Made by a program: the position numbers and the translations under genes. The notes below the pieces were generated by a model. That model had not been told where the DNA came from, made no database searches, and was given only the letters and a program-made list of their open reading frames with translations. From Lysobacter soyae (GTDB lineage Bacteria > Pseudomonadota > Gammaproteobacteria > Xanthomonadales > Xanthomonadaceae), in the NCBI RefSeq assembly GCF_019551435.1, contig NZ_CP080544.1:1302001-1366000 (forward strand): DNA of 64,000 nucleotides. The letters are read 5' to 3'. The first letter of the stretch is position 1. Each line of letters starts with the position of its first letter. Shown one piece after another: positions 25,439 through 33,015 of the stretch.

Positions 25439-26797
25439 GTGCAAAAAACGTTTGAACCCACGCGCTCCCCCTCCTCCCTTTCGCGCTCGGTCTCGAACAC
25501 ACTGAAAGGCTCCGCCGGCAATCTGGTGGAGTGGTACGACGTCTACGTGTATTCGGTCTTCGCCACCTACTTCGAATCGAAGTTTTTCCGGCCGGACGAC
25601 AAAAACGCCACATTGTTCATCTGGGCGATCTTCGCCGTCACGTTTCTGATGCGGCCGATCGGCGCGTGGTATTTCGGTCGTTTTGCTGACCGCCATGGTC
25701 GCCGCCAAGCCTTGGCGGTGTCCATCACCCTGATGGCCGCCTGCTCTTTCGCTATCGCCGTGACACCGTCGGTAGACCGCATCGGTGCGGCAGCCGCAGT
25801 GATCTTGGTCGTGGCCCGTCTTGTGCAAGGTTTCGCCACAGGCGGCGAATATGGCACCAGTGCCACGTACATGTCCGAGTCGGCGATCCGCGGGCATCGC
25901 GGCTTCCTCTCCTCGTTTCATTACGTCACGCTGGTTGGCGGCCATGTCTTGGCGCAACTGCTCTTGCTCTTCATGCTGACATCGTTTGATGCCACGCAGA
26001 TTTCAGATTGGGGCTGGCGCGTTGCTTTCGGTATAGGCGGCCTGGCGGCCATCGGTGTTTGGTGGCTGCGCAAGACGATGGATGAATCGCTATCAGCTGA
26101 AGCGATTGAAGACGCACGCAAAGGCGGCGCCAAAGCCTCCGGATCCCTGCATGAACTGTTTTTCCACCAGTGGCGCCCGCTACTTTTGTGCTTCCTGATC
26201 ACCGCCGGCGGAACGGTCGCGTTTTACACCTATTCGATCAATGGCCCGAAGATCGTCCAAAGCATGTTTGTCAGTGACAATCCTTTGTACGCGACTTACA
26301 TCAACCTGGCCGCACTCACGCTGCTAATGCTGCTTCAGCCACTCGGCGGCTGGATCTCAGACATCATCGGTCGCAAATCGTTGCTGGTGTTCTTCGGTGT
26401 GGGGGGCGTGTTGTACACGTGGGTTCTACTGCTCTGGTTGCCTCAGCAAACCGACCGTGCCGTTGCATTTGCGATCTTGGCGTTCGGGTTTGTCATCCTG
26501 ACGGGCTACACCTCTATCAATGCCGTGGTGAAATCGGAGCTCTTTCCGACACACATTCGTGCACTGGGTGTCGGTCTGGGGTATGCCTTGGCCAATTCAC
26601 TGTTCGGCGGCACTGCGCCCCTCCTGTACCAAGCAAGCTTGCGTCAGGGCCAGGTGGAAACTTTCACCGCGTATGTCACAGGAGTCATTGCGGTATCGCT
26701 GCTGGTGTATGTGTTTTTCCTGAAGAACAAGGGCGAGAACTGGTTGGATGATGAGGCGCGTCTTGAAGGTAGTAATTCGGGAGCAGCCATCAAATAG
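25439..26797 (+). CDS. MFS transporter, metabolite:H+ symporter (MHS) type
   Basis: This 452-residue inner-membrane carrier has twelve predicted helices. It shows MHS-subfamily marks: AGNLVEWYDVYVYSVFATYF at the first helix, MRPIGAWYFGRFADRHGRRQAL after helix 2 (the MFS A-motif), QGFATGGEYGTSATYMSE and the repeat motif WISDIIGRKSLLVF in the second half. Relatives carry alpha-ketoglutarate, proline/betaine or citrate with protons; KgtP-like dicarboxylate uptake is the best guess. It starts at a GTG, with AGGA about nine bases upstream, 11 bases after the broken GST gene. Its 3' end faces the Mrr-like gene. Confidence 0.9.
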   Translation: MQKTFEPTRSPSSLSRSVSNTLKGSAGNLVEWYDVYVYSVFATYFESKFFRPDDKNATLFIWAIFAVTFLMRPIGAWYFGRFADRHGRRQALAVSITLMAACSFAIAVTPSVDRIGAAAAVILVVARLVQGFATGGEYGTSATYMSESAIRGHRGFLSSFHYVTLVGGHVLAQLLLLFMLTSFDATQISDWGWRVAFGIGGLAAIGVWWLRKTMDESLSAEAIEDARKGGAKASGSLHELFFHQWRPLLLCFLITAGGTVAFYTYSINGPKIVQSMFVSDNPLYATYINLAALTLLMLLQPLGGWISDIIGRKSLLVFFGVGGVLYTWVLLLWLPQQTDRAVAFAILAFGFVILTGYTSINAVVKSELFPTHIRALGVGLGYALANSLFGGTAPLLYQASLRQGQVETFTAYVTGVIAVSLLVYVFFLKNKGENWLDDEARLEGSNSGAAIK

Positions 26798-26818
26798 CTT
26801 CGAACGCGCGCTCTCAAC

Positions 26819-27691
26819 TCACACTTCCGGAACCGATTTCAAGAATGCTTCCCGCGCGTTCCGGTCGGCCGCCGTTTCTGGTTTAGGTGCACTCTCTGAC
26901 GGATTTGGAACGGACGAAGCAGGCGTGGTTTCCCAAGTCTGGTATTGAGGTGTCGCCGGAGGTCGCGCTTGCAACGGGGCAGGAGTTGGCGAGAAGTCAC
27001 CATTCGATGACGACCGGGCGACTTTATTCTCGGCGTTGCGCTTTGCCCGCGCAGCACTTTCCTGTGCGCGTTCAATCGTTTGTTGACCCATGGCATTGAA
27101 TGTATCTGTCAGCTTTCCAATGACCGATCGCATAACCAAGAGAAGAATCACAACGCCAGCCACCGCAATAAGCATTCGGACGCTCAAGGGAATCGGCTCT
27201 TCCCTACCCCCTGCTTGTTTGAACAAGGCGTCTGGCACCGAAATCGGTTGCGCGGCCGGAACAGGCGCCGCATCTGAAAATTCAACGAACGGCGCGATCA
27301 TTTCCCGAAGCTTGATGCCATCAATCAATTCGACATGACCATGACGCTTGGCCGCCTCGATGGCGGCGTGTGTGAACTCCCCGCTTGTAATCAAGATTGC
27401 CCCGGTGGCTCCTTCGTTCCAGCGAAGGCCCATCAGCTGGTTCACATCGTTGTGCGGCACCTTGTACGCATTCCAATGCTTGACCTGCACAAGAATGTAT
27501 TCGCCATCTTTTCTGAGCTTGAGGTCGATGCCGCCGTCAAAGCGGCCGCCGGATTTACCGGTGCCACTATGTTCCACTTTGAAACCATGCACGGCGTAGT
27601 AAACCGCGAGCAATGATTCCAGTCGATCCCAAGGTATTTGGGTCAGTAAATCTTGGTGCCTGTTTTTGACGCGTTTGAGTCCGTATTTCAA
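26819..27691 (-). CDS. Membrane-anchored Mrr-like restriction endonuclease
   Basis: The 290-residue protein has an N-terminal Mrr-type PD-(D/E)xK nuclease domain (about 12-135). Support includes LLAVYYAVHGFKVEHSGTGKSGG, catalytic Asp56 in FDGGIDLKL and the QVK motif with Gln69 and Lys71, then NQLMGLRWNEGATGAILITSGEF. One membrane segment follows (about 171-190, VRMLIAVAGVVILLLVMRSV). The tail is Pro/Ser/Ala-rich and ends in a short charged helix. Mrr-fold enzymes cut modified or foreign DNA; tethering to the membrane is a recurrent variant with no assigned role. Gene-poor DNA separates it from the KAP NTPase encoded on the same strand. Confidence 0.85.
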   Translation of the reverse strand: MKYGLKRVKNRHQDLLTQIPWDRLESLLAVYYAVHGFKVEHSGTGKSGGRFDGGIDLKLRKDGEYILVQVKHWNAYKVPHNDVNQLMGLRWNEGATGAILITSGEFTHAAIEAAKRHGHVELIDGIKLREMIAPFVEFSDAAPVPAAQPISVPDALFKQAGGREEPIPLSVRMLIAVAGVVILLLVMRSVIGKLTDTFNAMGQQTIERAQESAARAKRNAENKVARSSSNGDFSPTPAPLQARPPATPQYQTWETTPASSVPNPSESAPKPETAADRNAREAFLKSVPEV

Positions 27692-28007
27692 CTTGATTCC
27701 CCCGGAAATCAGTCTTCACGTAGACCCATTATCGATCATCCGTTGAAAAGACGGGAATCCAACCGCAACGATTCATCCAGCATCGAATTGCTCCTGAAGG
27801 TTTGCTTCTAGCGCGTAGGGCGACGCAACACCAGCATTTCGCAAATCAAACTTAATGACATGTCGCCAATCGGCCAGAAGTGGTCGTTGCTACCTGCTTT
27901 CGCTCTATGCCTCCATTGGCTCAAGAGCTCATTTCTGGTCTTTGAAGACGCCCTCGTCGCGGCCGATTGCCTTTGAAGTAGCTCGCGCCGCGTTTGATAT
28001 TCGCAAC
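27692..28007. other. Gene-free stretch with a RES-gene relic
   Basis: No convincing gene is present in these 316 bases; the open frames are short and lack family signal. Bases 27757-27785 match 30626-30654, the 3' end of the intact RES toxin gene, at 24 of 29 positions. The minus-strand reading here, LDESLRLDSRLFNG then stop, parallels LDEALPLDRRLFD then stop of the RES protein. The rest looks like decayed or noncoding sequence between the Mrr-like and KAP genes. This points to a lost second RES gene or a rearrangement around the KAP gene. Confidence 0.55.
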
Positions 28008-30278
28008 CTATCCTGCTCCGTCAAGCACTGCTTGCACCCGACCTTGCCCATCCGCCTCAGCCAGTACTCTCGCGTGCACGTACATGAACTGATGCGCGAA
28101 GCGAAGGGGCGGCTCGACTTCGCTCCCATGATGAAACTGAGATTCGTCCAACAGCGCCCCGTAGCGGGCCCGCAATAGCTGGGCAATCTCTTCGGGCGCG
28201 ATAAAGCCAGCAATGTTGTTATATGCACGCCGGTCTAGGTCGGACCGATGAGGCATACCGGTGCCCAGATCCCACGCCTCGCCGACGAACGTGTCCAGAA
28301 AGGTGTCGACCTCTTCAGCGCCCGCCTCGAGACAGGCTTTCAAACGGCTAGCGAGCCCCGTCGCGTCGACCTCATGCCACCAGACATACATTGCGAGCGC
28401 ATGGGAACCGAACTGTCGGTACAACGACTCGTCGGCATCCGAAGGCAGGATACGCTCCGTCACAAACTGCATTCGCAATTGGTCGAAGTTAGCCTGATCG
28501 AAAACCCACTCGTCGGGCACGCGGCGTGGACTTGGAAACATCCATCGCAGGCACTCACTCGCGAACGGCAATGGCATCGCCACACGCAGGACTTCCCGCG
28601 CCAGGTTCAATCGAGTCTCCCCGTCCACCACGCTTTTGATCAGGAAATACATCACGATCGCAGCCTGTGTAAAGGGCCCTCCGGTGGACAAGGCACCGCG
28701 CTCGTACGGAAACAACTCTCCATTGCGGGCCAGCAGCGGAGCTAGTGCTGTGGCGATCGGTAGCGTCAGATGCTCCTCGCGCTGGCGAAGGCGCTGGACG
28801 AGCGAGGCTACCACTTCCGGTGTGGCCAGCTCACGCAAGGCCGCATCTTGTTGGGGCGGACTTTGTGTCGGAAGCGCGTCCAGGAACTCTTGAAACCGGC
28901 GATCGGACAGCTGGTTGGCGGACACTCCATAGGCGAAAAATTTTTGGAAGTACGAACTCGAGCACACTCGCTGTTCACGCGCCCACTCTGACTCCCATTC
29001 CGTCCCGTAACCCATCTGACCCATCCGTGGGAACAAGGCACTAAGCAAGCCCGAGAACAGGCGCTCACGCCGTTCCGGGGTCAGCTCGCGCGTAGCATCT
29101 TCCATCAGACGCCTGATCTGCTGCTGGCGCTGCTCACGCTCGTTGTCGCGTGCGGTCAGCAGAAGTGAGGCGTTGTCGCGCAAGACTCGGTGCAGCTCTG
29201 GATGGAGCAACCTCAACCCTTCGATCAGCATGAACTCGGAAATGTTCACTTCACCTTTGACCAGCGGCAAGGCAAACAGCAGCGCGTTTGTATACAAATG
29301 TGCCTGGCGCGGTGTGGTCAGGCTCTCTTCCAAGTTCCCGAAATGCAGGACGAACGCGTCCACCTGACGTCGCGTCAATTCAATACCGGCTTGAGCTAGG
29401 GCCTGATTGACGCCCTCGAAGACAAGCTTGCGCAACGCAGTGGGCTCAGCTGGAGGCAAGTGCAGAGGCACCTGGATGATCTTTTCTAAGAAGGCGCGCC
29501 CGGCAGCATCGCCGCCGGCGCCGTAGCGCTCACCCAAGGCAGCGGCGACCACCGCGTCGTCGAAGGCAAGCAAGTACGTCGTGCGCGAAAACCCGGCCGA
29601 CAGCTTGACCAACTTGAATATCAGGTGCGTTTCGCCCCGGTCTAGCCGATCGATGTCGTCGATCAATACCACAACCTGCAAATGTCCGTCAGCAAGAAAA
29701 CCTTCGACCCGCGCCTTGAGCTCGTCCAGAGTCGTAGTGGACAAAGCTTCGCCCAAGCCGGTGGCCGCGTCCCCACCATTCACTACGGACAACAGGCTTC
29801 CGTATTTTTTCAACGCCTCGCCGATCTCCTCGCTCTTGGACGTCAGGCGCGCACCAATAGCCGACGCCAAGGTGCCGAAAAAACCGCGCAGCAGCTGGTC
29901 TTCTGACGTGAAATGCCACGGATTAAAGCGCGTGACGACGACGTCTGGGCGCCCTTTCAGATGCTCTTCGATCATATGGAGCAACGAGGTCTTGCCATCT
30001 CCCCAAGGGCCGTAGAGGCCTAGTACTAGCCCGGCCGTGTCCTTGCGGGAGGCGATGGTGTCGGCGATGCGGTGCGCGAATAGCGCCCGCGAAAACCGAT
30101 CCTGAGCGCTGGATTGAATCGGCAAGTCAGTGGAGTAACTAACGACGGGTGCATCTGCCCAGTCGGGTGGCGTTTCCGAGGCTGGGACCGGCGCCGGTGC
30201 AGCTTCCATTGTTAGCTTGGTTTGCGCCGGGAAAGTCGGGTGGTTCCACCATGATTTCAGCTTTGCCAAAACGCCCAT
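28008..30278 (-). CDS. KAP-family P-loop NTPase
   Basis: This 756-residue protein starts at the ATG at 30278, with AGGGG about eight bases upstream. It carries Walker A GPWGDGKT at 90-97 and Walker B VVVLIDDID at about 202-210, followed by RLDRGETHLIFKLVKL and the TTYLLAFDDAVVAAAL strand, which together define the KAP group of STAND-like NTPases. NPWHFTSEDQLLRGFF after Walker A is also typical. Many KAP proteins carry membrane helices between the Walker motifs; none is seen here, so it is soluble. The C-terminal 400 residues are helical with no recognised domain. KAP NTPases recur in phage-defence and plasmid loci; function here is inference. Confidence 0.83.
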   Translation of the reverse strand: MGVLAKLKSWWNHPTFPAQTKLTMEAAPAPVPASETPPDWADAPVVSYSTDLPIQSSAQDRFSRALFAHRIADTIASRKDTAGLVLGLYGPWGDGKTSLLHMIEEHLKGRPDVVVTRFNPWHFTSEDQLLRGFFGTLASAIGARLTSKSEEIGEALKKYGSLLSVVNGGDAATGLGEALSTTTLDELKARVEGFLADGHLQVVVLIDDIDRLDRGETHLIFKLVKLSAGFSRTTYLLAFDDAVVAAALGERYGAGGDAAGRAFLEKIIQVPLHLPPAEPTALRKLVFEGVNQALAQAGIELTRRQVDAFVLHFGNLEESLTTPRQAHLYTNALLFALPLVKGEVNISEFMLIEGLRLLHPELHRVLRDNASLLLTARDNEREQRQQQIRRLMEDATRELTPERRERLFSGLLSALFPRMGQMGYGTEWESEWAREQRVCSSSYFQKFFAYGVSANQLSDRRFQEFLDALPTQSPPQQDAALRELATPEVVASLVQRLRQREEHLTLPIATALAPLLARNGELFPYERGALSTGGPFTQAAIVMYFLIKSVVDGETRLNLAREVLRVAMPLPFASECLRWMFPSPRRVPDEWVFDQANFDQLRMQFVTERILPSDADESLYRQFGSHALAMYVWWHEVDATGLASRLKACLEAGAEEVDTFLDTFVGEAWDLGTGMPHRSDLDRRAYNNIAGFIAPEEIAQLLRARYGALLDESQFHHGSEVEPPLRFAHQFMYVHARVLAEADGQGRVQAVLDGAG

Positions 30279-30607
30279 TGTCTCGCCCCTAGCCACGTTC
30301 ACGATTCGAAATTGCGTTGGGAAATGTGTCAATCGTCAGCGCAGTCCGGATCCTCATTGCCGCAGAAGCCTGAGGTCACTACCGGTCGAACCCATTACCG
30401 CCGTCGCCATCCTTGCTGGCGCACTACGGTCGTCCGGGCGAAGAAGTGCATCCTCCCAGAGGTAATGATAGTGCCCGTCCCATCCCGGCGAGTAAATCCA
30501 ATCCGCCACCTTAGACGCATGCCTCAAGATCACACCACAGTCGAATGGCGATAACTGCTATGAGTCGATAGCCGACTTTTCGGAGCTGAGTGCAATAACG
30601 CGCCGAT
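30279..30607. other. Gene-poor stretch upstream of the KAP gene
   Basis: These 329 bases lie between the KAP start and the RES toxin stop. No recognised gene is present. The only protein-like signal is a minus-strand open frame of 59 codons at 30354-30533, listed separately. The KAP gene promoter is expected near 30290-30340 but no clear -10/-35 pair was found. No repeat, tRNA or transposon end was seen. Confidence 0.5.
30354..30533 (-). CDS. Possible 59-codon ORF or gene remnant
   Basis: From a GTG at 30533 the minus strand stays open for 59 codons to a TGA at 30354-30356. The translated frame has protein-like composition (KVADWIYSPGWDGHYHYLWE, then DALLRPDDRSAP), rich in Trp, Tyr, His and Asp, unlike a random GC-rich frame. 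There is no good ribosome-binding site. Upstream, the same frame stops at a TAG and then reads into the RES gene end. It may be a decayed C-terminus of a lost gene or a small protein. I do not recognise it. Confidence 0.22.
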   Translation of the reverse strand: MILRHASKVADWIYSPGWDGHYHYLWEDALLRPDDRSAPARMATAVMGSTGSDLRLLRQ

Positions 30608-31066
30608 TCAGTCAAACAATCGCCTATCCAACGGCAACGCTTCATCCAAGATCAACTTGATCTTCCCAATTTTTTCGTGCGCAGGGTTGATCAAAATGTT
30701 GGATTCATACTTCGCAATCGCACTTGGCACGCGCAATGCGAGGTCGTTGCCATCAGCAATAAACCGATCCCCCGCAGCTCTCACTGCATCCGCGTAAGGA
30801 AGCCGATCCCATCCTTTTGGCCAGTCCTTTTTGACCAACTCTTTCACAGAGTCAGGCGGCAATTCGAAGGTCAGCAATCGGAGTCCGTCCGGCACCACAT
30901 CCCGGTTCATATGGACGAGCATTTCCAGCATCGCCAGTGAGACAGATGCCGCGGTGTACGCCATTCGGACGCCTGCAGAGTTCCACCTGCCGGGCACCAT
31001 GGCGGCACCCTGCCCTTGCAAAGCCACCGGCACATAGATGGCCTTGCAAATACGGTAGACCCGCAT
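30608..31066 (-). CDS. RES-domain toxin (NAD+-consuming)
   Basis: The 152-residue protein belongs to the RES family, toxins that deplete NAD+ by phosphorolysis or ADP-ribosyl transfer. It begins MRVYRICKAIYVPVALQGQG. The family's conserved Arg, Glu and Ser can be placed at Arg27 (GRWNSAG), Glu48 (LAMLEMLVHMNR) and Ser115 (VPSAIAKYESNILINPAH). The preceding DUF2384-type antitoxin gene overlaps it by one base (TGATG), the standard antitoxin-first order. Length is normal and no frame damage is seen, so the toxin should be active. Confidence 0.92.
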   Translation of the reverse strand: MRVYRICKAIYVPVALQGQGAAMVPGRWNSAGVRMAYTAASVSLAMLEMLVHMNRDVVPDGLRLLTFELPPDSVKELVKKDWPKGWDRLPYADAVRAAGDRFIADGNDLALRVPSAIAKYESNILINPAHEKIGKIKLILDEALPLDRRLFD

Positions 31067-31554
31067 CAGGCGAAGTCACCAAAATCGATTCGGACCAGTT
31101 CGTCTTCGACGGCGCGTGCACCGGCATCGGTACTCAGCAATTCCAATGGCGCGCGCCCGAGCAGGCTGTGCGGTGATGAAAGCCAGCGACGCGCCTTGTC
31201 CGGATCTTCGAAGACTTTTTCCGCACGTTCCGCGACGCGGGCGATGCGCAGCACACGGTCAGACTCGCTGGCACTCAGCGGCTTGTGATCGACTTTTCGC
31301 CGCTGGAACGTGCGTTCGGAAATATCCGAAACCTCCAAGATCACAAGATCGAGGACGTTCAAGCGCTCGGCCAAACGCCCGACCGCGCCGACGGAGATTT
31401 CCGGGGCGCGCAGCGGGACCACCTTCTTCGGCTTTTTGCCGGCAACGGAATGCCCTTCACCTACAACACGCAGATGGGCCCGTTTGGCGGTACGGGACTT
31501 AGGGGCTGACTTCTCACCGAGGTAAGCCAGCACCGTTTCAATCGCTTCGCTCAT
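31066..31554 (-). CDS. Xre/ParS-type antitoxin with toxin-binding domain (DUF2384)
   Basis: This 162-residue antitoxin is read from the ATG at 31554, with GAGGG about seven bases upstream; a GTG at 31557 is the alternative. The N-terminal 50 residues are basic and disordered. A DNA-binding Xre-like helix region (about 50-100; DLVILEVSDISERTFQRRKVDH) is followed by the MbcA/ParS/Xre toxin-binding domain (SDRVLRIARVAERAEKVFED, ARRWLSSPHSLLGRAPLELL, ARAVEDELVRIDFG). It should neutralise the RES toxin and repress the operon through the palindrome just upstream. Confidence 0.92.
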   Translation of the reverse strand: MSEAIETVLAYLGEKSAPKSRTAKRAHLRVVGEGHSVAGKKPKKVVPLRAPEISVGAVGRLAERLNVLDLVILEVSDISERTFQRRKVDHKPLSASESDRVLRIARVAERAEKVFEDPDKARRWLSSPHSLLGRAPLELLSTDAGARAVEDELVRIDFGDFA

Positions 31555-31565
31555 CACAAACCCTC

Positions 31566-31604
31566 GTTTGCCATATGGCGTACATTATACGCCATTTGGC
31601 AAAC
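31566..31604 (-). promoter_or_regulatory. Toxin-antitoxin operator palindrome over the promoter
   Basis: Two 17-bp arms (GTTTGCCATATGGCGTA and, on the other strand, GTTTGCCAAATGGCGTA) are separated by five bases and differ at one position. On the minus strand a perfect TATAAT lies at 31584-31589, inside the palindrome, correctly placed to transcribe the antitoxin gene. Binding of the antitoxin would cover the -10 box, giving autorepression. Each arm also holds a short internal near-palindrome (TGCCATATGGC). Confidence 0.85.
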
Positions 31605-31616
31605 AATTTCCGAGCG

Positions 31617-32126
31617 TCAGTAAACGCCCATGAAATCCTTCTTGCCCACTTCAACCCCGTTGTGGCGCAACAAGTCGTAAGCGGTCGTGACATGGAAAAA
31701 GAACTGCGGTAGACCGTAGGCCAACAAGTAGGCTTGGCCACCAATGCGGCGTTCTTTCGGTGTACCTGGACGCAATACGATCTCGCGTTGATCGCTACCT
31801 TCAAATTGCGCTGCATCCAAACCACCAATGAAATTCAGTGTTGTGGCAATGCGCTGTTGAAGCTCGGCATATGACGATTCGCTGTCGTCGTAAGACGGTA
31901 CGTCGGCGCCAGCCAATCTTGCCGACACGCTCTTCGCAAAATCACAAGCAATCTGCACTTGACGAACCAGTGGGAACATATCGGGGTACAGGCGTGCTTG
32001 CAGTAATGCAGCGTGGTCGATCCTACGTTCGTTGGCGTGCGCCTCAGCTTTGGTGAGGACGCCAGCCAGTGCATTCAGCATCTGCTGGAAGACTGGGACG
32101 GATGCAGTGTGCATGGAGAGCGACAT
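31617..32126 (-). CDS. DUF1993 (DinB-like) protein
   Basis: The 169-residue helical protein has the DUF1993 pattern: MHTASVPVFQQMLNALAGVL at the start, LLQARLYPDMFPLVRQVQIACDFAK, then FFFHVTTAYDLLRHNGVEVGKKDFMG at the end. This family has the DinB four-helix fold and a conserved His late in the chain, but no assigned reaction. It stands alone, ending 13 bases from the antitoxin operator. Its promoter would lie in the 150-base gap shared with the fasciclin gene end. Confidence 0.88.
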   Translation of the reverse strand: MSLSMHTASVPVFQQMLNALAGVLTKAEAHANERRIDHAALLQARLYPDMFPLVRQVQIACDFAKSVSARLAGADVPSYDDSESSYAELQQRIATTLNFIGGLDAAQFEGSDQREIVLRPGTPKERRIGGQAYLLAYGLPQFFFHVTTAYDLLRHNGVEVGKKDFMGVY

Positions 32127-32213
32127 GAGGCAGGTTCCAATTCATGGGAAAGAACCATGGTATCTGGCATTCGCCCCGTATAAAGAAATTGACCGAGAAC
32201 CACAGCGGTTACG

Positions 32214-32241
32214 GGAGGAGCAGCCGTTGCCGCTCCTCCTT
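32214..32241. terminator. Stem-loop downstream of fasciclin gene
   Basis: GGAGGAGC and GCTCCTCC form an 8-bp stem around a ten-base loop, followed on the plus strand by a short TTT. It lies about 40 bases beyond the fasciclin stop and could end that leftward transcript, but there is no T run on the minus strand, so the call is weak. Confidence 0.3.
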
Positions 32242-32278
32242 TGAAACCACTTCACCCGCTTCCGGGCGAACAAATCAA

Positions 32279-32875
32279 TCAGGGCATCAACACCGAGTCG
32301 ATAACGTGGATCACGCCGTTGCTTTGATAGACATTTGCAGTGGTGACATGGGCCATGCCACCTTTGCTGTCGACGAGCATGATGACGTCGCCCATCATGC
32401 TTGCTGTCAAGGTTTCGCCCTGCACGGTCTTGAGCATGGCCTTACCGCCACCCGCCTTGATCTTCGCGGCAATTGCCGCGCCGTCCATGCGGCCAGCGAC
32501 AACGTGATAGGTCAACACCGAGGTCAGCATGCCTTTCATTTCCGGCTTCAGCAGCGAATCAACCGTGCCCGCGGGAAGCTTGTCGAAGGCCGCATTGGTC
32601 GGCGCGAACACAGTGAACGGGCCCGGGCCTTTCAGTGTGTCTACAAGACCTGCAGCCTTAACCGCAGCGACCAGGGTGGTGTGGTCCGCCGAATTCATCG
32701 CGTTTTCGATGATGTCGCGGCTTGGCAGCATGGCTGCACCACCGACCATGGGGTTGTCAGAAGCAGACATGGTGCCGGCGCTCATGTCGTCTTGGGTATT
32801 CATTGAATTCATCGAACAAGCAGACAAGCCGGTGACAGCGATGGTCAAGCTAAATGCAAGAAGTGCGGTTTTCAT
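32279..32875 (-). CDS. Fasciclin-domain lipoprotein
   Basis: The 198-residue protein has a lipoprotein signal (TIAVTGLSAC, Cys20) and a short Met/Ser/Asp-rich linker. A single FAS1 domain follows (about 60-198): LVAAVKAAGLVDTLKGPGPF, TVFAPTNAAFDKLPAGTVDSLL, LTYHVVAGRMD and the terminal GVIHVIDSVLMP. FAS1 domains mediate adhesion or protein-protein contact; the membrane anchor puts it in the periplasm or at the outer membrane. The Met-rich linker is notable and could bind metal. The gene stands alone. Confidence 0.92.
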   Translation of the reverse strand: MKTALLAFSLTIAVTGLSACSMNSMNTQDDMSAGTMSASDNPMVGGAAMLPSRDIIENAMNSADHTTLVAAVKAAGLVDTLKGPGPFTVFAPTNAAFDKLPAGTVDSLLKPEMKGMLTSVLTYHVVAGRMDGAAIAAKIKAGGGKAMLKTVQGETLTASMMGDVIMLVDSKGGMAHVTTANVYQSNGVIHVIDSVLMP

Positions 32876-33015
32876 GTTGAATCTCCGTTGGCGTGCGTGT
32901 GTGCCCAGAAGTAGGCGATCAGCTCACTCTTTACGGAGGGCGAAAGACTTTGGATGCAGGTACGCCAGCGTATCCAAGCAGTCTTCAAATTAGGCGGCGG
33001 GAACGAAGGTCGCTA

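Noticed and set aside
27855-28178. 107-codon plus-strand frame near the KAP gene end
   Set aside because: It half overlaps the KAP gene in antisense, with no ribosome-binding site or similarity.
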